This document shows, piece by piece, positions 21,401-31,384 of a stretch of 64,000 bases of DNA. The notes beneath the pieces are model-generated. The model had not been told where the DNA came from. It saw only the letters and a program-made list of their open reading frames with translations, and did not search any database. The first letter of the stretch is position 1. Every line of letters starts with the position of its first letter. This stretch comes from Polyangiaceae bacterium (GTDB lineage: Bacteria; Myxococcota_A; Polyangia; Polyangiales; Polyangiaceae). The translations under genes and the position numbers were made by a program. The stretch lies in assembly GCA_016929495.1 (NCBI GenBank), contig JAFGIS010000449.1, positions 1 through 64,000 of the forward strand. Reading direction: 5' to 3'.

Positions 21401-21499
21401 CGCGAACAGCTGACGCCAGCCCGCGAGACAGGCTCGGAGCTCCACCAGCACCTGGACCCTGTCCGGCCCAGGAGTTCTCCCAGCTTCAGGCACACTCAT
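18425..21499 (-). CDS. membrane-anchored lytic transglycosylase (SLT domain) with long Ala/Pro-rich cytoplasmic N-terminus, T6SS-associated
   Basis: TM 'IGVIAGAVLVVVLGGLATLIIVL'; SLT motifs 'LRHGLPSDLLALVFAESGCEPTAKSPVGAAGLWQLMPATARAYHL' and 'FASYNMGP'; 1024 aa. Confidence 0.88.
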   Translation of the reverse strand: MSVPEAGRTPGPDRVQVLVELRACLAGWRQLFAQGTRPAQPNTSALRVRCTQLQPRLSSAGFGGIAVHLDHLLRRVDAGGAAAADLRSALETLFQLSDQARCTLTPQEQMMVAGMGSASKASSEPAKAVASDLQPTLHSSSAPPIAGALLGPVAASVGPVPIRVSAAPAQQSPAPAPVGPAPAQRSLAPAPVIPGGRADQSPAAVTPAPLRSLSPAPPVGSAPAQQRPAPGPVGAAPAQQQSTAPPLMSPAAARRSPVIPAANAAPLPLYVPTAPRGPAIVSANPAPPAAGAAPAPPPMVTGIGRRIEPSPESAKPPQLLDASVIRGPDDGPPKLPEFQAPGAGLPRQSPAQPAGLHSGALGADPLLVSAPPGQASVPAPPGFGVPDHPSAPPLVSGGWQPVPGQGLPAQQPIGSNGPGADAAGAGPRSSPFNALNLQVRTMLGLRGRKGQRGAAPAAASAPPAADARDPRNSLLGLKRRSASFSSPDASGSKPPPLLDRSPSGLPPLPPTPEPPRPRAPSLPAASLGATGVRRMQELLGGLGRGRRGQRADPRRPALLQNRQQETPAWRIGVIAGAVLVVVLGGLATLIIVLTRRADESERKPVAAITAPTAAGTAPSTSGELPRSRLLTEDETFKAVLAQVHGRGKESAELRALVDEEAALAARASQGRCEGSSATCRQLAQARENALGPADGVRITRRRPSGEQMRASWMVGLKMPAIPIQNDPSVRRWFEYYTEGAVGRELLQAMLFRCGAYRDQIEATLIRHGLPSDLLALVFAESGCEPTAKSPVGAAGLWQLMPATARAYHLRVKEGVVDERRSPPKSTEAAVGYLRDLRDKLINYNRDGVWDLMFASYNMGPFATVARLERAGNDVGFWDLVDAQWIPDETAQYVPTIQAIALILNNLTRLKFTGVQIRSPQLTSDLDVAPGTRLSLVARAAATSVVQLRTLNLDISGDETPDVSRFAVQVPKDVVWQARDTLKELIATRDESDKCVPPTFDWGRQHFSKEMAAACRRRLGATANP

Positions 21500-21810
21500 C
21501 GCGGATGATCGCCACGAGCCAGACTACCACACACCAGGCACCACGCCGCAGTTGGCCGGGGACTTCCCAGCGGAGCCTTCCGGCCCCGTGCGGTCGATGA
21601 CACGCGGTGCTCGGCGGCACTTTGTTCGGCTCGACGCTTGTGGCACGACCCGGCGCGACCCGCACGCCTGGGGGGAGCGGTCGACGGCGCCCCATGAGAG
21701 GTTGACAAGTGGGCCGACCTGGCCGCAAATCGCCGGGCGGCCCTGCCAGAAATTGTTTGGCTGGGCGCGCGGTGCTGGAGTAAGGCAGTCCGAGGTTTGG
21801 GTTCGGGACC

Positions 21811-22848
21811 ATGGGTCTGGTCAACAGGGAGCAGCTTCTCTCGCCCATTTCCGAGGGTGAGCCGTCAGGTGCGGATCTCGGGTATGACCCGGCATTCGCA
21901 GAGCTCGAGTCAGCGGTTCAGGGCAAGCCCGAGCAACGCATGGGTGACTCCGTCGTCGCGGGAAAGCCCCCGGACTGGTCCGTTGCGTTCGATCTCTCGG
22001 TCGGGCTCCTTCAGAGGACGCACGATTTGCGCGTGGCCGCTTACCTCGCGACCACCCTTCTGCACCGCAACGGCTTTGCTGGGTTTGGCGAGGGGCTGGC
22101 GCTGGTCAAGGACATGCTGGCCGAATTCTGGCCGACCGTGCACCCCGAGCTCGACCACGAGGAGGGCGACGACCCCATCGAGCGCATCAATGCATTGGCC
22201 TCGCTCTGCACGCCGGCTCTTTTCACTTCGCTGCGTTCGACGCCCCTCGCTCGCACGCGTGCGCTCGGTGCCGTCACGCTGCAGGACACGCAAGCGCCTG
22301 CGCCTGCCTCCGAGGAGTCGGCCGAGGGCGGCGTCCAAGGGGTGAGCGCGGCGACGATCGACGCCATCTTTCGAGAGGTCGAGCTCGCAGAACTGGAAGC
22401 GACCACGCTGGCCGTACAGCAAGCGATGAGCTCCTTGGCTGGCATCGATGCCGTCTTCGAGGAGCATACCGGAAGTCGCGGCCCCGACTTGGCCCAGCTC
22501 GTGCAAGTATTGCGTGAGGTTTCACGCGTCCTGACTCCCCGCCTGGCGGCGCGCCAGGCAGACGCGAGCGGCACAGAGGCCGAGGTCCCGGGCCCCGATG
22601 GTGATGGGCAGGCCGCCGCGGCGCGTGGAGGCGCACTCAGCGGGGAGATCCGGTCCCGCGAGGACGTGGTCCGCGCGATAGACAAGGTCTGCGCGTACTA
22701 TGCGCGCTACGAACCCACGAGCCCCTTGCCGCTCTTGCTCGAACGGTGCAAGCGGCTCGTCACCTCCAGTTTCCTCGACATCATTCGGGATCTCGTCCCA
22801 GACAGCTTGACCGAGGTCGAGCGGCTCGGGGGCATCAAGCCAGAGTGA
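21811..22848 (+). CDS. tssA: T6SS cap/baseplate-associated protein TssA (ImpA N-terminal domain)
   Basis: 'LLSPISEGEPSGADLGYDPAFAELE...' and 'PDWSVAFDLSVGLLQRTHDLRVAAYLATTLL'. Confidence 0.9.
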   Translation: MGLVNREQLLSPISEGEPSGADLGYDPAFAELESAVQGKPEQRMGDSVVAGKPPDWSVAFDLSVGLLQRTHDLRVAAYLATTLLHRNGFAGFGEGLALVKDMLAEFWPTVHPELDHEEGDDPIERINALASLCTPALFTSLRSTPLARTRALGAVTLQDTQAPAPASEESAEGGVQGVSAATIDAIFREVELAELEATTLAVQQAMSSLAGIDAVFEEHTGSRGPDLAQLVQVLREVSRVLTPRLAARQADASGTEAEVPGPDGDGQAAAARGGALSGEIRSREDVVRAIDKVCAYYARYEPTSPLPLLLERCKRLVTSSFLDIIRDLVPDSLTEVERLGGIKPE

Positions 22849-22952
22849 TGCCGGTGAGAAGCGCGAAGATGACCCAGCAACAACGGCCCCGACCTCCAAG
22901 CAGGGGCGGGCATGCGGCACCCTCGTAGGGTTGCCATTCAGGAGGACCCTTC

Positions 22953-23480
22953 ATGAGCAGCCAGAAGTTCATCGCGCGTAACCGCGCCCCTCGCGTTCAG
23001 ATCGAGTACGACGTCGAGCTCTACGGCGCGGAGAAGAAGGTGCAGCTCCCCTTCGTCATGGGGGTCCTGTCCGATCTCTCCGGCAACGCCGGCAAGGCGC
23101 AGCCGCCCATGGCAGAGCGGAAGTTCCTGGAGGTCTCCGCGGAGAACCTCGACGACCGACTGAAGGCCATGGAACCCGCCGTGAAAATGACGGTTCCGAA
23201 CAAGCTCACCGGGGAAGGCGACATGAAGGTCGACCTCTCGTTCGAGAAGATGGACGACTTCAATCCTGCCGCGATCGCTCGCCAAGTTCCGGCGCTCCGC
23301 AAGCTCATGGAGGCGCGCATGCAGCTCGCGAACTTGATCACGTACATGGATGGCAAGACCGGCGCCGAGGATCTGGTTTCGAAGATCCTGAACGACAAGA
23401 ACCTCCTGCAGTCGCTCGCCGCCACCGCCAAACCCGCAGAAGAAGAAGCCGCTCCCGCTCCCGAGGAAGACAAAGGGTAA
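22953..23480 (+). CDS. tssB: T6SS contractile sheath small subunit TssB
   Basis: 'LPFVMGVLSDLSGNAG...', 'FEKMDDFNPAAIARQVPALRKLMEAR'. Confidence 0.95.
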   Translation: MSSQKFIARNRAPRVQIEYDVELYGAEKKVQLPFVMGVLSDLSGNAGKAQPPMAERKFLEVSAENLDDRLKAMEPAVKMTVPNKLTGEGDMKVDLSFEKMDDFNPAAIARQVPALRKLMEARMQLANLITYMDGKTGAEDLVSKILNDKNLLQSLAATAKPAEEEAAPAPEEDKG

Positions 23481-23486
23481 TCGACG

Positions 23487-24983
23487 ATGTCCGACGCTAC
23501 ACAACAAGCCACACCCGAGGCGCAGGCGCTCGTCATCGAGGGCGATGATTTCGCCAGTCTGCTTCGCAAGGAATTCAAGCCGCAGACCGACCGGGCCCGG
23601 GAGGACGTCGAGTCCGCGGTGCTCACGCTCGCGCGCGAGGCGCTCGCCAGCTCGGTGACCGTCTCCACGGACGCGGCCGCGACGATCCAGAGCATCATCG
23701 CCGAGATCGACCGCCGCCTGAGCGCCCAGATCAACGAAATCATACACAACCCGGACTTCCAGAGTCTGGAAGGCTCGTGGCGGGGTCTTCACTACCTGGT
23801 CAACAACAGCGAGACCGACACGATGTTGAAGATCAGGGTGATGAACGTCTCCAAGAAGGATCTCCACAAGACGCTGAAGCGCTTCAAGGGTGCCCTGTGG
23901 GACCAGAGTCCCCTGTTCAAGAAGATCTACGAGGAGGAATACGGTCAGCTCGGAGGAGAACCGTATGCAACGCTCGTTGCCGACTACGCCTTCGATCACA
24001 GCCCCACGGACGTGGAAACCCTGGGGGAGCTGGCCAAGACCGCCGCCGCCGCGCACTGCCCGGTGATCACCTCGGCTGCGTCTACGCTGTTCCAGATGGA
24101 ATCCTGGCAGGAGCTGGCGAACCCGCGTGACCTCGCAAAGATCTTCTCGACCCCGGAGTACGCGGCCTGGCGTTCGCTCCGCGAGTCGGATGAATCCCGC
24201 TATATCGGAATGGCGCTGCCGCGCTTCCTCGCTCGACGCCCGTACGGCGCAAAATCGGAGCCGGTCGAGGAGTTCGACTTCGAGGAAGACGCGGCTGGAC
24301 CGGACGAGAAGAAGTACACATGGGCCAATGCGGCCTATGCCATGGCCGTGAACATCAACCGATCGTACAAGCTCTACGGTTGGTGCTCCCGCATCCGCGG
24401 GATCGAGTCGGGAGGCGCTGTGGAAGGTCTTCCAACGTACACCTTCCCCACGGACGACGGCGGCGTAGACATGACCTGCCCGACCGAGATCGGCATCAGT
24501 GATCGGCGCGAGGCCGAGCTGGCCAAATGCGGGTTCATGCCGCTGATTCACAAGAAGAACACGGACCTGGCGGCGTTCATTGGTGCTCAGTCACTGCACA
24601 AGCCAGCCGCCTACGACGATCCGGACGCGAGCGCGAACGCTCAGCTGGCGGCCCGCCTGCCGTATCTATTCGCCACCTGCCGCTTTGCCCACTACCTCAA
24701 GTGCATCGTACGCGACAAAGTGGGCTCCTTCAAGGATGCGGGCGACATGCAGCGCTGGCTGCAAGGTTGGATCATGCAGTACGTCGACGGCGCGCCGGAC
24801 CACTCGAGCGAGGAGACGAAGTCCAAGCGACCTCTGGCCGCAGCCGAGGTGGTCGTGAAGGAGGATCCTTCCAACCCGGGCTACTACTCGTCCAACTTCT
24901 ACCTCAAACCCCACTACCAGCTCGAGGGACTGACCGTTTCGTTGCGTTTGGTCTCGAAACTCCCATCCGCCAAGGGCGCATGA
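23487..24983 (+). CDS. tssC: T6SS contractile sheath large subunit TssC
   Basis: 'IIHNPDFQSLEGSWRGLHYLVNNSETD', 'IGMALPRFLARRPYGAKSEPVEEFDFEE'. Confidence 0.96.
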   Translation: MSDATQQATPEAQALVIEGDDFASLLRKEFKPQTDRAREDVESAVLTLAREALASSVTVSTDAAATIQSIIAEIDRRLSAQINEIIHNPDFQSLEGSWRGLHYLVNNSETDTMLKIRVMNVSKKDLHKTLKRFKGALWDQSPLFKKIYEEEYGQLGGEPYATLVADYAFDHSPTDVETLGELAKTAAAAHCPVITSAASTLFQMESWQELANPRDLAKIFSTPEYAAWRSLRESDESRYIGMALPRFLARRPYGAKSEPVEEFDFEEDAAGPDEKKYTWANAAYAMAVNINRSYKLYGWCSRIRGIESGGAVEGLPTYTFPTDDGGVDMTCPTEIGISDRREAELAKCGFMPLIHKKNTDLAAFIGAQSLHKPAAYDDPDASANAQLAARLPYLFATCRFAHYLKCIVRDKVGSFKDAGDMQRWLQGWIMQYVDGAPDHSSEETKSKRPLAAAEVVVKEDPSNPGYYSSNFYLKPHYQLEGLTVSLRLVSKLPSAKGA

Positions 24984-25083
24984 TCGGGCAGGTCGGCTCG
25001 GCAAGCGCGTTCCGCTTCGCGACCCCTCGCCGCACGCTCGTCGCGCGCGAGGGGCCGCCCATGCGGGCTGACGAGGCGTGTGC

Positions 25084-25593
25084 ATGGCCGAACTGACGCC
25101 CAAAGAGCGCCTGCAACCCTCCTTGCTGGACCGCCTCAGCGACGACGAGCCCGACAACACCAGAGAATCGAGAAACCGGCGCGTGCTCTCCCCTCAGCGG
25201 CTCCGCGAGAGCGTGCGTCGAGATTTGAGCTGGCTGCTGAACAACACTCGCTTCGGCGCCATCGAGGATCTCGCCGCGTATCCCGAGGTCGAACGCTCGA
25301 CCCTGAACTACGGGGTGCCCGACCTGGCTGGCAAGACGAGTTCGACGGTCAACGTCCCGGAGCTCGAGAAAGCCATCCGAGCCGTCATCCTCGAGTTCGA
25401 ACCGCGCCTCTTGCGCCAAACGGTCCAGATCAAGGTCGTGATGGACAAGGAGCAGATGAGCCACAATGCGCTGTCCTTCGTGATCGAGGCGGAGCTCTGG
25501 GCGCAGCCGCTGCCGCTCAGGGTCTTTCTCAAGACGGACGTCGACCTCGAGACCGGCAGCGTTACCGTTTCGGAGGCCACGCGTACGGATTGA
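25084..25593 (+). CDS. tssE: T6SS baseplate subunit TssE (gp25-like)
   Basis: 'LRESVRRDLSWLLNNTRF...YPEVERSTLNYGVPDLAG'; ATG 25078 is an alternative start. Confidence 0.93.
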   Translation: MAELTPKERLQPSLLDRLSDDEPDNTRESRNRRVLSPQRLRESVRRDLSWLLNNTRFGAIEDLAAYPEVERSTLNYGVPDLAGKTSSTVNVPELEKAIRAVILEFEPRLLRQTVQIKVVMDKEQMSHNALSFVIEAELWAQPLPLRVFLKTDVDLETGSVTVSEATRTD

Positions 25594-25653
25594 GGCTCCG
25601 GCGGGGCCCCTGCCGTCCGCCGACGACACGACCACACAGGCTGACGCGGATCC

Positions 25654-27522
25654 ATGGACCACCGGCTGCTTTCCTACTACAACCAGGAGCTGCAGTATCT
25701 TCGGCAGCTGGGCGGGGAGTTCGCTCGTCGGTTTCCCAAAATCGCGGGCAGGTTGGGACTCGAAGCCTTCACGTGCGCCGATCCCTACGTCGAACGCCTG
25801 CTGGAGAGCTTCGCCTTCCTCGCTGCGCGCATTCAGCTCAAGATCGATTCCGAGTTCCCGCGCTTCACGGAGCATCTGCTCTCGATCGCGTATCCGCACT
25901 ACCTCGCGCCAACCCCTTCGGTAGCCGTCGTGAAGCTTGCGCCAAACTACAAGCAGGGGGTGCTGAACGACGGGTTCCACGTCCCTCGCGGCAGCGTGCT
26001 GCGCGGCAACCTCGGCAAGGACGAACAGACGGCATGTGAGTATCGCACCGCTCACGGCGTTTCGCTCTGGCCCATCGAGCTAGCGAGTGTGACGCATACG
26101 TCCTACGTGGGAGATCTCGGTGAGCTCTCGTTGCGCGGCAAGGCCCCATTGCGCGGCGCACTGCGCTTGCGCTTCCGCACGGCCAACGGGGTGCCGTTCT
26201 GCAAGCTGTCGATGAACGACATCGCCCTGTTCCTTTCGGGACCCGAGCAGATGTCGATGCGCATGTACGAGCTCATTTTCGGAGGAGCGCAAGCGCTCCT
26301 CGTGAGATCTCCCACGGGCGACGACGAACCCACGATCGTCGTGGATCAGCCCGTCCGCCCGCTGGGCTTCGAAGACGAGCAGGCGCTATTGCCGTATGGT
26401 CCGAGGTCGTTCCAGGGCTATCGGCTGCTGCACGAGTACTTCGCGATGCCGAGCCGGTTCCTGTTCGCCGAGCTGTCGGGGCTGTTGCCCGGGGTCGCTC
26501 GGTGCAAGGGCACGGAGCTCGAGGTGATCGTACTGCTCGATCGCCATGACTCGTCGATCGAAGCAGCCGTCACGCCGGCGCATTTCGAGCCTTTCTGTAC
26601 TCCGGCCATCAACCTGTTCCCGAAGCGCGTCGACCGCATCCATCTGTCGAATCGCGCACACCAGTACCACGTCGTCCCCGACCGGACGCGACCGCGGGAT
26701 TTCGAGGTGCATTCCTTGACCGAAGTCATCGGTCTCGGCACGCGCAACGAGATCCGGCGGGCTTTCCAGCCTTTCTACGCGTGCCGAGAGCGTTCCACCC
26801 AAGGCCAGTCCTTCTATACGGTCCATCGCGAAGCACGAGTCGCCAGCATGCGGGAAAAGCGTGTCGGCGCGCGCTCAAGCTATTCCGGCAGCGAGGTCTT
26901 CGTCGCCCTCGTCGACGGCAATCAAGGACCTTTCTATTCCGACCTGAGACAGCTGGCCGTCGATACGCTCTGCACCAACCGCGATCTTCCCCTGATGATG
27001 CCCGTCGGCGCCGGCGCAACGGATTTCTTCCTCGAGTCGGGCGCCCCGGTCGAGTCGATTCGCTGCATCGCGGGACCGTCGGAGCCTCGACCCTCCAGCG
27101 CCTGGGGCTCCACCAGCTGGCGTCTCGTGAGCCACCTCTTGCCCAACTATCTCTCCATCACGGATTCGAGCGATAGTCAGGGCGCTGCGGGTCTGCGGGA
27201 GATCCTGCATCTGTACGGCGACTTCGGCGCGTCGGAGATGCGACGTCAGGTGGACGGAGTGCGTTCGGTCACCAGCTCCGGAATCGTGAGGCGACTGCCT
27301 ATCGTCGAGCGACTCGCGTTCGGACGGGGCATCGAGATCACGGTCGAATGCGACGAGACCGCCTTCGAGGGAGGCAGCGCGTTCTTGTTCGCGTCGGTCC
27401 TCGAGCGCTTCTTCGCCAAGTACGCATCCATCAATTCGTTCACGGCAACCGTGCTGCGCAGCATTCAGCGGGGCGAGCTCATGCGTTGGCCAGCCAGAAT
27501 CGGCACGAGGACGGCTCGATGA
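25654..27522 (+). CDS. tssF: T6SS baseplate subunit TssF
   Basis: 'LLSYYNQELQYLRQLGGEFARRFPKIAGRLGL'. Confidence 0.95.
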   Translation: MDHRLLSYYNQELQYLRQLGGEFARRFPKIAGRLGLEAFTCADPYVERLLESFAFLAARIQLKIDSEFPRFTEHLLSIAYPHYLAPTPSVAVVKLAPNYKQGVLNDGFHVPRGSVLRGNLGKDEQTACEYRTAHGVSLWPIELASVTHTSYVGDLGELSLRGKAPLRGALRLRFRTANGVPFCKLSMNDIALFLSGPEQMSMRMYELIFGGAQALLVRSPTGDDEPTIVVDQPVRPLGFEDEQALLPYGPRSFQGYRLLHEYFAMPSRFLFAELSGLLPGVARCKGTELEVIVLLDRHDSSIEAAVTPAHFEPFCTPAINLFPKRVDRIHLSNRAHQYHVVPDRTRPRDFEVHSLTEVIGLGTRNEIRRAFQPFYACRERSTQGQSFYTVHREARVASMREKRVGARSSYSGSEVFVALVDGNQGPFYSDLRQLAVDTLCTNRDLPLMMPVGAGATDFFLESGAPVESIRCIAGPSEPRPSSAWGSTSWRLVSHLLPNYLSITDSSDSQGAAGLREILHLYGDFGASEMRRQVDGVRSVTSSGIVRRLPIVERLAFGRGIEITVECDETAFEGGSAFLFASVLERFFAKYASINSFTATVLRSIQRGELMRWPARIGTRTAR

Positions 27523-28523
27523 GCTTCTTGGACGAGCTGGAGCGGACCCCGTGGGAATTCGACTTCCACGCGGCGATGCGTCAGCTGGAAGCCATCTACC
27601 GCAAGCTCCCCCGCTTTGGCGAGGCCGTGCGTCCGGAAGACGAGGGCATTCGGATCGGGCAGGAGCCGACGACCGCGTTTGGCCCGGCGGCTCTCTCTGG
27701 TTTCCAGAAGGCCACCGAGGGGAACCCCGCACAACTCACGGTCGCGTTCTTCGGGCTGTTCGGACCGAACGGCCCGCTTCCGCTGCACATCACCGAATAT
27801 GCCCGTGAGCGCATCCGATATCTGGGCGATAGGACCTTCGCCGCTTTCGCGAACATCTTCAACCACCGCATGCTGGTTCTCTTCTACCGCGCGTGGGCGA
27901 AGGCGGAGGCCACAACCAGTCTCGATCGCCCCGAGAGCAGTCGCTTCGATGTCTATGTCGGCTCACTGCTCGGCATCGGCCTGTCGTCCTTGCGGGATCG
28001 CGGCCCCGTCCCGGACCGGGCCAAGCTGCAGTACGCTGGTTGGTACTCCAACCCGGTGCGCAGCGCAGAAGGACTTCGGGCCATACTCTCCGACTACTTC
28101 GAAGTCGACACGAACATCGAAGAGTTCCAGGGCGAGTGGCTCGAGGTGCCGGACGGTAGCCGGCTTGAGCTCGGTGGCGCTCCGGAGGTCAGCGCTCTCG
28201 GGCGAACGACCCTACTCGGAGCTCGTGCCTATTCGGCTCAACACAAGTTTCGTGTCACGCTCGGGCCCCTGACGCGTGAGGACTTCTCCCGGTTTCTGCC
28301 GGGCGAGGTGTCACTTACCCGCCTCGAGGACATGGTTCGCTCCTACGTGGGGGACGAGCTCGCGTGGGAGCTGCGCTTGCGCCTGCGCGCGGACGCCAGC
28401 ACGCAGGTCAGGCTCGGGGGCGCAGAGCGCCTTTCGTACAACGCACGTGTCGGCAGCGGAGTCGCGCTGGCCGACCTTGTCATCGACCCCTCGACCCACC
28501 ACACCCGGCGGATGGTGGCGTAG
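27519..28523 (+). CDS. tssG: T6SS baseplate subunit TssG
   Basis: ATGA overlap with tssF; 'FDFHAAMRQLEAI...IRIGQEP...FFGLFGPNGPLPLHITEYARER'. Confidence 0.94.
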   Translation: MSFLDELERTPWEFDFHAAMRQLEAIYRKLPRFGEAVRPEDEGIRIGQEPTTAFGPAALSGFQKATEGNPAQLTVAFFGLFGPNGPLPLHITEYARERIRYLGDRTFAAFANIFNHRMLVLFYRAWAKAEATTSLDRPESSRFDVYVGSLLGIGLSSLRDRGPVPDRAKLQYAGWYSNPVRSAEGLRAILSDYFEVDTNIEEFQGEWLEVPDGSRLELGGAPEVSALGRTTLLGARAYSAQHKFRVTLGPLTREDFSRFLPGEVSLTRLEDMVRSYVGDELAWELRLRLRADASTQVRLGGAERLSYNARVGSGVALADLVIDPSTHHTRRMVA

Positions 28524-28564
28524 GATGATGGAGAAAGCGGCCGGGGGACACCAGGGAGCCTCGT

Positions 28565-31291
28565 ATGTCAGAAATCAGTCGCGCAGCGCTGTTCGGGAAA
28601 TTAAACCAAATTGGCTACAAGTCTATCGAGAGCGCCACCCTTTTCTGCAAGATGCGTGGCAACCCGTATGTGGAGCTTTCCCATTGGGTCTACCAGTTGC
28701 TCCAGCTAACCGACTCCGACCTGCTCCGCGTCCTGCGGCATGCCCAGGTCGATTCGGCGCGCCTGGCACGTGACGTGACCGAGTCTCTCGACCGATTGCC
28801 GCGCGGCGCCTCCTCGATCTCCGACCTCTCGGTGCACGTGGAAGAGTCGGTAGAACGGGGCTGGGTGTACGGCTCGCTGCTGTTCGGTGAGCAGCAGGTT
28901 CGCACTGGCCATCTCGTCATAGGATGGCTCAAGACGACCGCGCTCAAGAACGCGTTGTTCGCAATCTCTCGCGAGTTTCAGAAGATCAAGATCGATGACA
29001 CGATCGAGAAGTTCCAGGCCCTGACGCGCGGCTCGCCGGAGGAGGGTCAGGCCCCCTCGACCGGTGCTGCGGCTTCCGGTGATGGGACCGCTGCGCCCGC
29101 CGCTCTCGGGAAACAGGAAGCGCTGGCGCGCTACACGGTCGACCTCACCGAACGGGCGCGCACGGGCGAGATGGATCCGATCGTGGGCCGGGACGAGGAG
29201 ATCCGCCAGATCGTGCAGATACTGCTGCGCAGGCGGCAGAACAACCCGATCCTGACCGGTGAAGCCGGCGTTGGAAAGACAGCCGTGGCAGAAGGTTTCG
29301 CGCAACGCATCGTCAAAGGTGATGTGCCGCCTGCCCTGAAGGATGTCAGCCTGCGCACGCTCGACATCGGCCTGTTGCAGGCGGGGGCCAGCATGAAAGG
29401 CGAGTTCGAAGGGCGTTTGCGTCAGGTGATCGACGAGGTCCATGCGTCACCCAAGCCGATCATCCTGTTCGTCGATGAAGCGCACACGCTCATCGGGGCG
29501 GGCGGGTCGCAGGGTACGGGTGACGCCGCCAACCTGCTGAAGCCCGCGCTGGCGCGCGGCACGCTCCGAACCATCGCGGCGACCACGTGGTCCGAGTACA
29601 AGAAGTACATCGAGAGCGACCCCGCTCTCACCCGGCGTTTCCAGACGGTACAGGTGGCCGAGCCCACCGAGGCGCGCGCGATACTCATGATGCGGAGCAT
29701 CGCTACGATGCTCGAGGGACATCACAAAGTCCAGGTGCTCGACGAGGCGCTCGAAGCAGCCGTCAAGCTCTCCAAGCGCTACATCCCCGATCGACAGTTG
29801 CCCGACAAATCGGTGAGCCTGCTCGACACGGCGTGCGCCCGCGTCGCCGTGAGCCAGCACGCGGTGCCGCCCGAGGTCGAGGACAGTCGGCGGCGCATCG
29901 AATCGCTCCAGGTCGAGCGCGACATCATCGCTCGCGAGCGCAGCATCGGCGTCGATGTCGACGAGCGGTCGGCCGAGGTAGAGAGCGCCCTAGGGTCGGA
30001 AACGGCGCGGCTGGCAGAGCTCGAGAAGCGATGGGAAACGGAGAAGGCCGCGGTCGACAAGATCCTGGCGGCGCGAGCGCGCCTGCGAAAGGCTAGTCTC
30101 GCGGCGGAGCCGGTGGACCCCGCAGGCGAGCCGACGAAGGGCGAGGCCCGGACACCAGAGCAGCCGAACACGGCGGAGCAGCAAGCGCCGTCGGAAACCG
30201 TCGATGTCGAGGCCGAGATCGCCTCCTTGAAGGCGCTCGAAGCGACGCTTGCCGAGTTGCAGGGCGACGAACCGTTGATCCACTCGACGGTCGACGCGAC
30301 GGCCATCGCGAAAGTGGTGGCAGACTGGACGGGGATCCCGACGGGAAGGATGGTCAAGGACGAGATCGAGGGCGTTCTGAGACTTGCGGATCAGCTTGGA
30401 CGCCGTGTGCTCGGGCAGGATCACGCGCTCGAGGCCATTGCCCGACGCATTCAGACGGCCAGAGCGGGGCTCGAGAATCCAAACAAGCCGATCGGCGTCT
30501 TCATGCTCACCGGTCCTTCGGGCACCGGCAAAACGGAGACGGCGTTGGCGCTCGGCGAGGCGCTCTACGGTGGCGAGAACAGCGTCATCACGATCAACAT
30601 GAGCGAGTTTCAGGAGTCCCACACCGTTTCGACGCTCAAGGGAGCCCCGCCGGGGTACGTCGGCTACGGCGAGGGCGGAGTGCTCACCGAGGCCGTGCGG
30701 CGTCGGCCGTACAGCGTGGTTCTGCTCGACGAGGTCGAGAAGGCCCATCCGGATGTGCACGAAATCTTCTTCCAGGTGTTCGACAAGGGCTGGATGGAGG
30801 ATGGCGAGGGCACGCGCATCGACTTCCGAAACACCGTCATTTTGCTCACGTCCAACGTCGGCACCGAAGTCATCATGCGGGCATGCTCCGGACCCGAACG
30901 ACCGGACCCCTCGAGCGTTTCGGAAGCAATGCGCAAACCGCTGCTCGAGGCCTTCCCGGCAGCCCTGCTCGGCCGTGTCGTCACGATCCCGTTCTACCCG
31001 TTGAGCGACGAAATGATCGGCAACATCGTACGTTTGCAGCTCGGCCGCATCGAGCAGCGCGTCACCGAGCGCTACTCGGTCCCGTTCACCTATGCTCCGT
31101 CGGTGGTCGAACTCGTCACGAGTCGCTGCAACGAGGTGGAAAGCGGGGGCCGCATGATCGACGCGGTCCTCACCAACACATTGCTGCCCGAAGTCAGCCG
31201 TGAGCTCTTGCTGCGCACGCTCGAGAACAAGCCAGTCCAGCGCATCTCCGTCGATGTCGCGGACTCCCAGTTCACGTACGCTTTCGACTGA
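28565..31291 (+). CDS. clpV: T6SS sheath-disassembly AAA+ ATPase TssH/ClpV
   Basis: 908 aa; two AAA+ modules 'GEAGVGKTAVAEG' and 'GPSGTGKTETALA'; ClpV N-terminal 'LSHWVYQLLQ'. Confidence 0.96.
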   Translation: MSEISRAALFGKLNQIGYKSIESATLFCKMRGNPYVELSHWVYQLLQLTDSDLLRVLRHAQVDSARLARDVTESLDRLPRGASSISDLSVHVEESVERGWVYGSLLFGEQQVRTGHLVIGWLKTTALKNALFAISREFQKIKIDDTIEKFQALTRGSPEEGQAPSTGAAASGDGTAAPAALGKQEALARYTVDLTERARTGEMDPIVGRDEEIRQIVQILLRRRQNNPILTGEAGVGKTAVAEGFAQRIVKGDVPPALKDVSLRTLDIGLLQAGASMKGEFEGRLRQVIDEVHASPKPIILFVDEAHTLIGAGGSQGTGDAANLLKPALARGTLRTIAATTWSEYKKYIESDPALTRRFQTVQVAEPTEARAILMMRSIATMLEGHHKVQVLDEALEAAVKLSKRYIPDRQLPDKSVSLLDTACARVAVSQHAVPPEVEDSRRRIESLQVERDIIARERSIGVDVDERSAEVESALGSETARLAELEKRWETEKAAVDKILAARARLRKASLAAEPVDPAGEPTKGEARTPEQPNTAEQQAPSETVDVEAEIASLKALEATLAELQGDEPLIHSTVDATAIAKVVADWTGIPTGRMVKDEIEGVLRLADQLGRRVLGQDHALEAIARRIQTARAGLENPNKPIGVFMLTGPSGTGKTETALALGEALYGGENSVITINMSEFQESHTVSTLKGAPPGYVGYGEGGVLTEAVRRRPYSVVLLDEVEKAHPDVHEIFFQVFDKGWMEDGEGTRIDFRNTVILLTSNVGTEVIMRACSGPERPDPSSVSEAMRKPLLEAFPAALLGRVVTIPFYPLSDEMIGNIVRLQLGRIEQRVTERYSVPFTYAPSVVELVTSRCNEVESGGRMIDAVLTNTLLPEVSRELLLRTLENKPVQRISVDVADSQFTYAFD

Positions 31292-31384
31292 GACCGGCGC
31301 TCGCGTCCTGTCTCCGTTGTTCGCTGGAGAATTCGACGACCGGCCCTCGGTCCGCGTGGGCCGAGGGCGCACCCCCGTCGGCGG

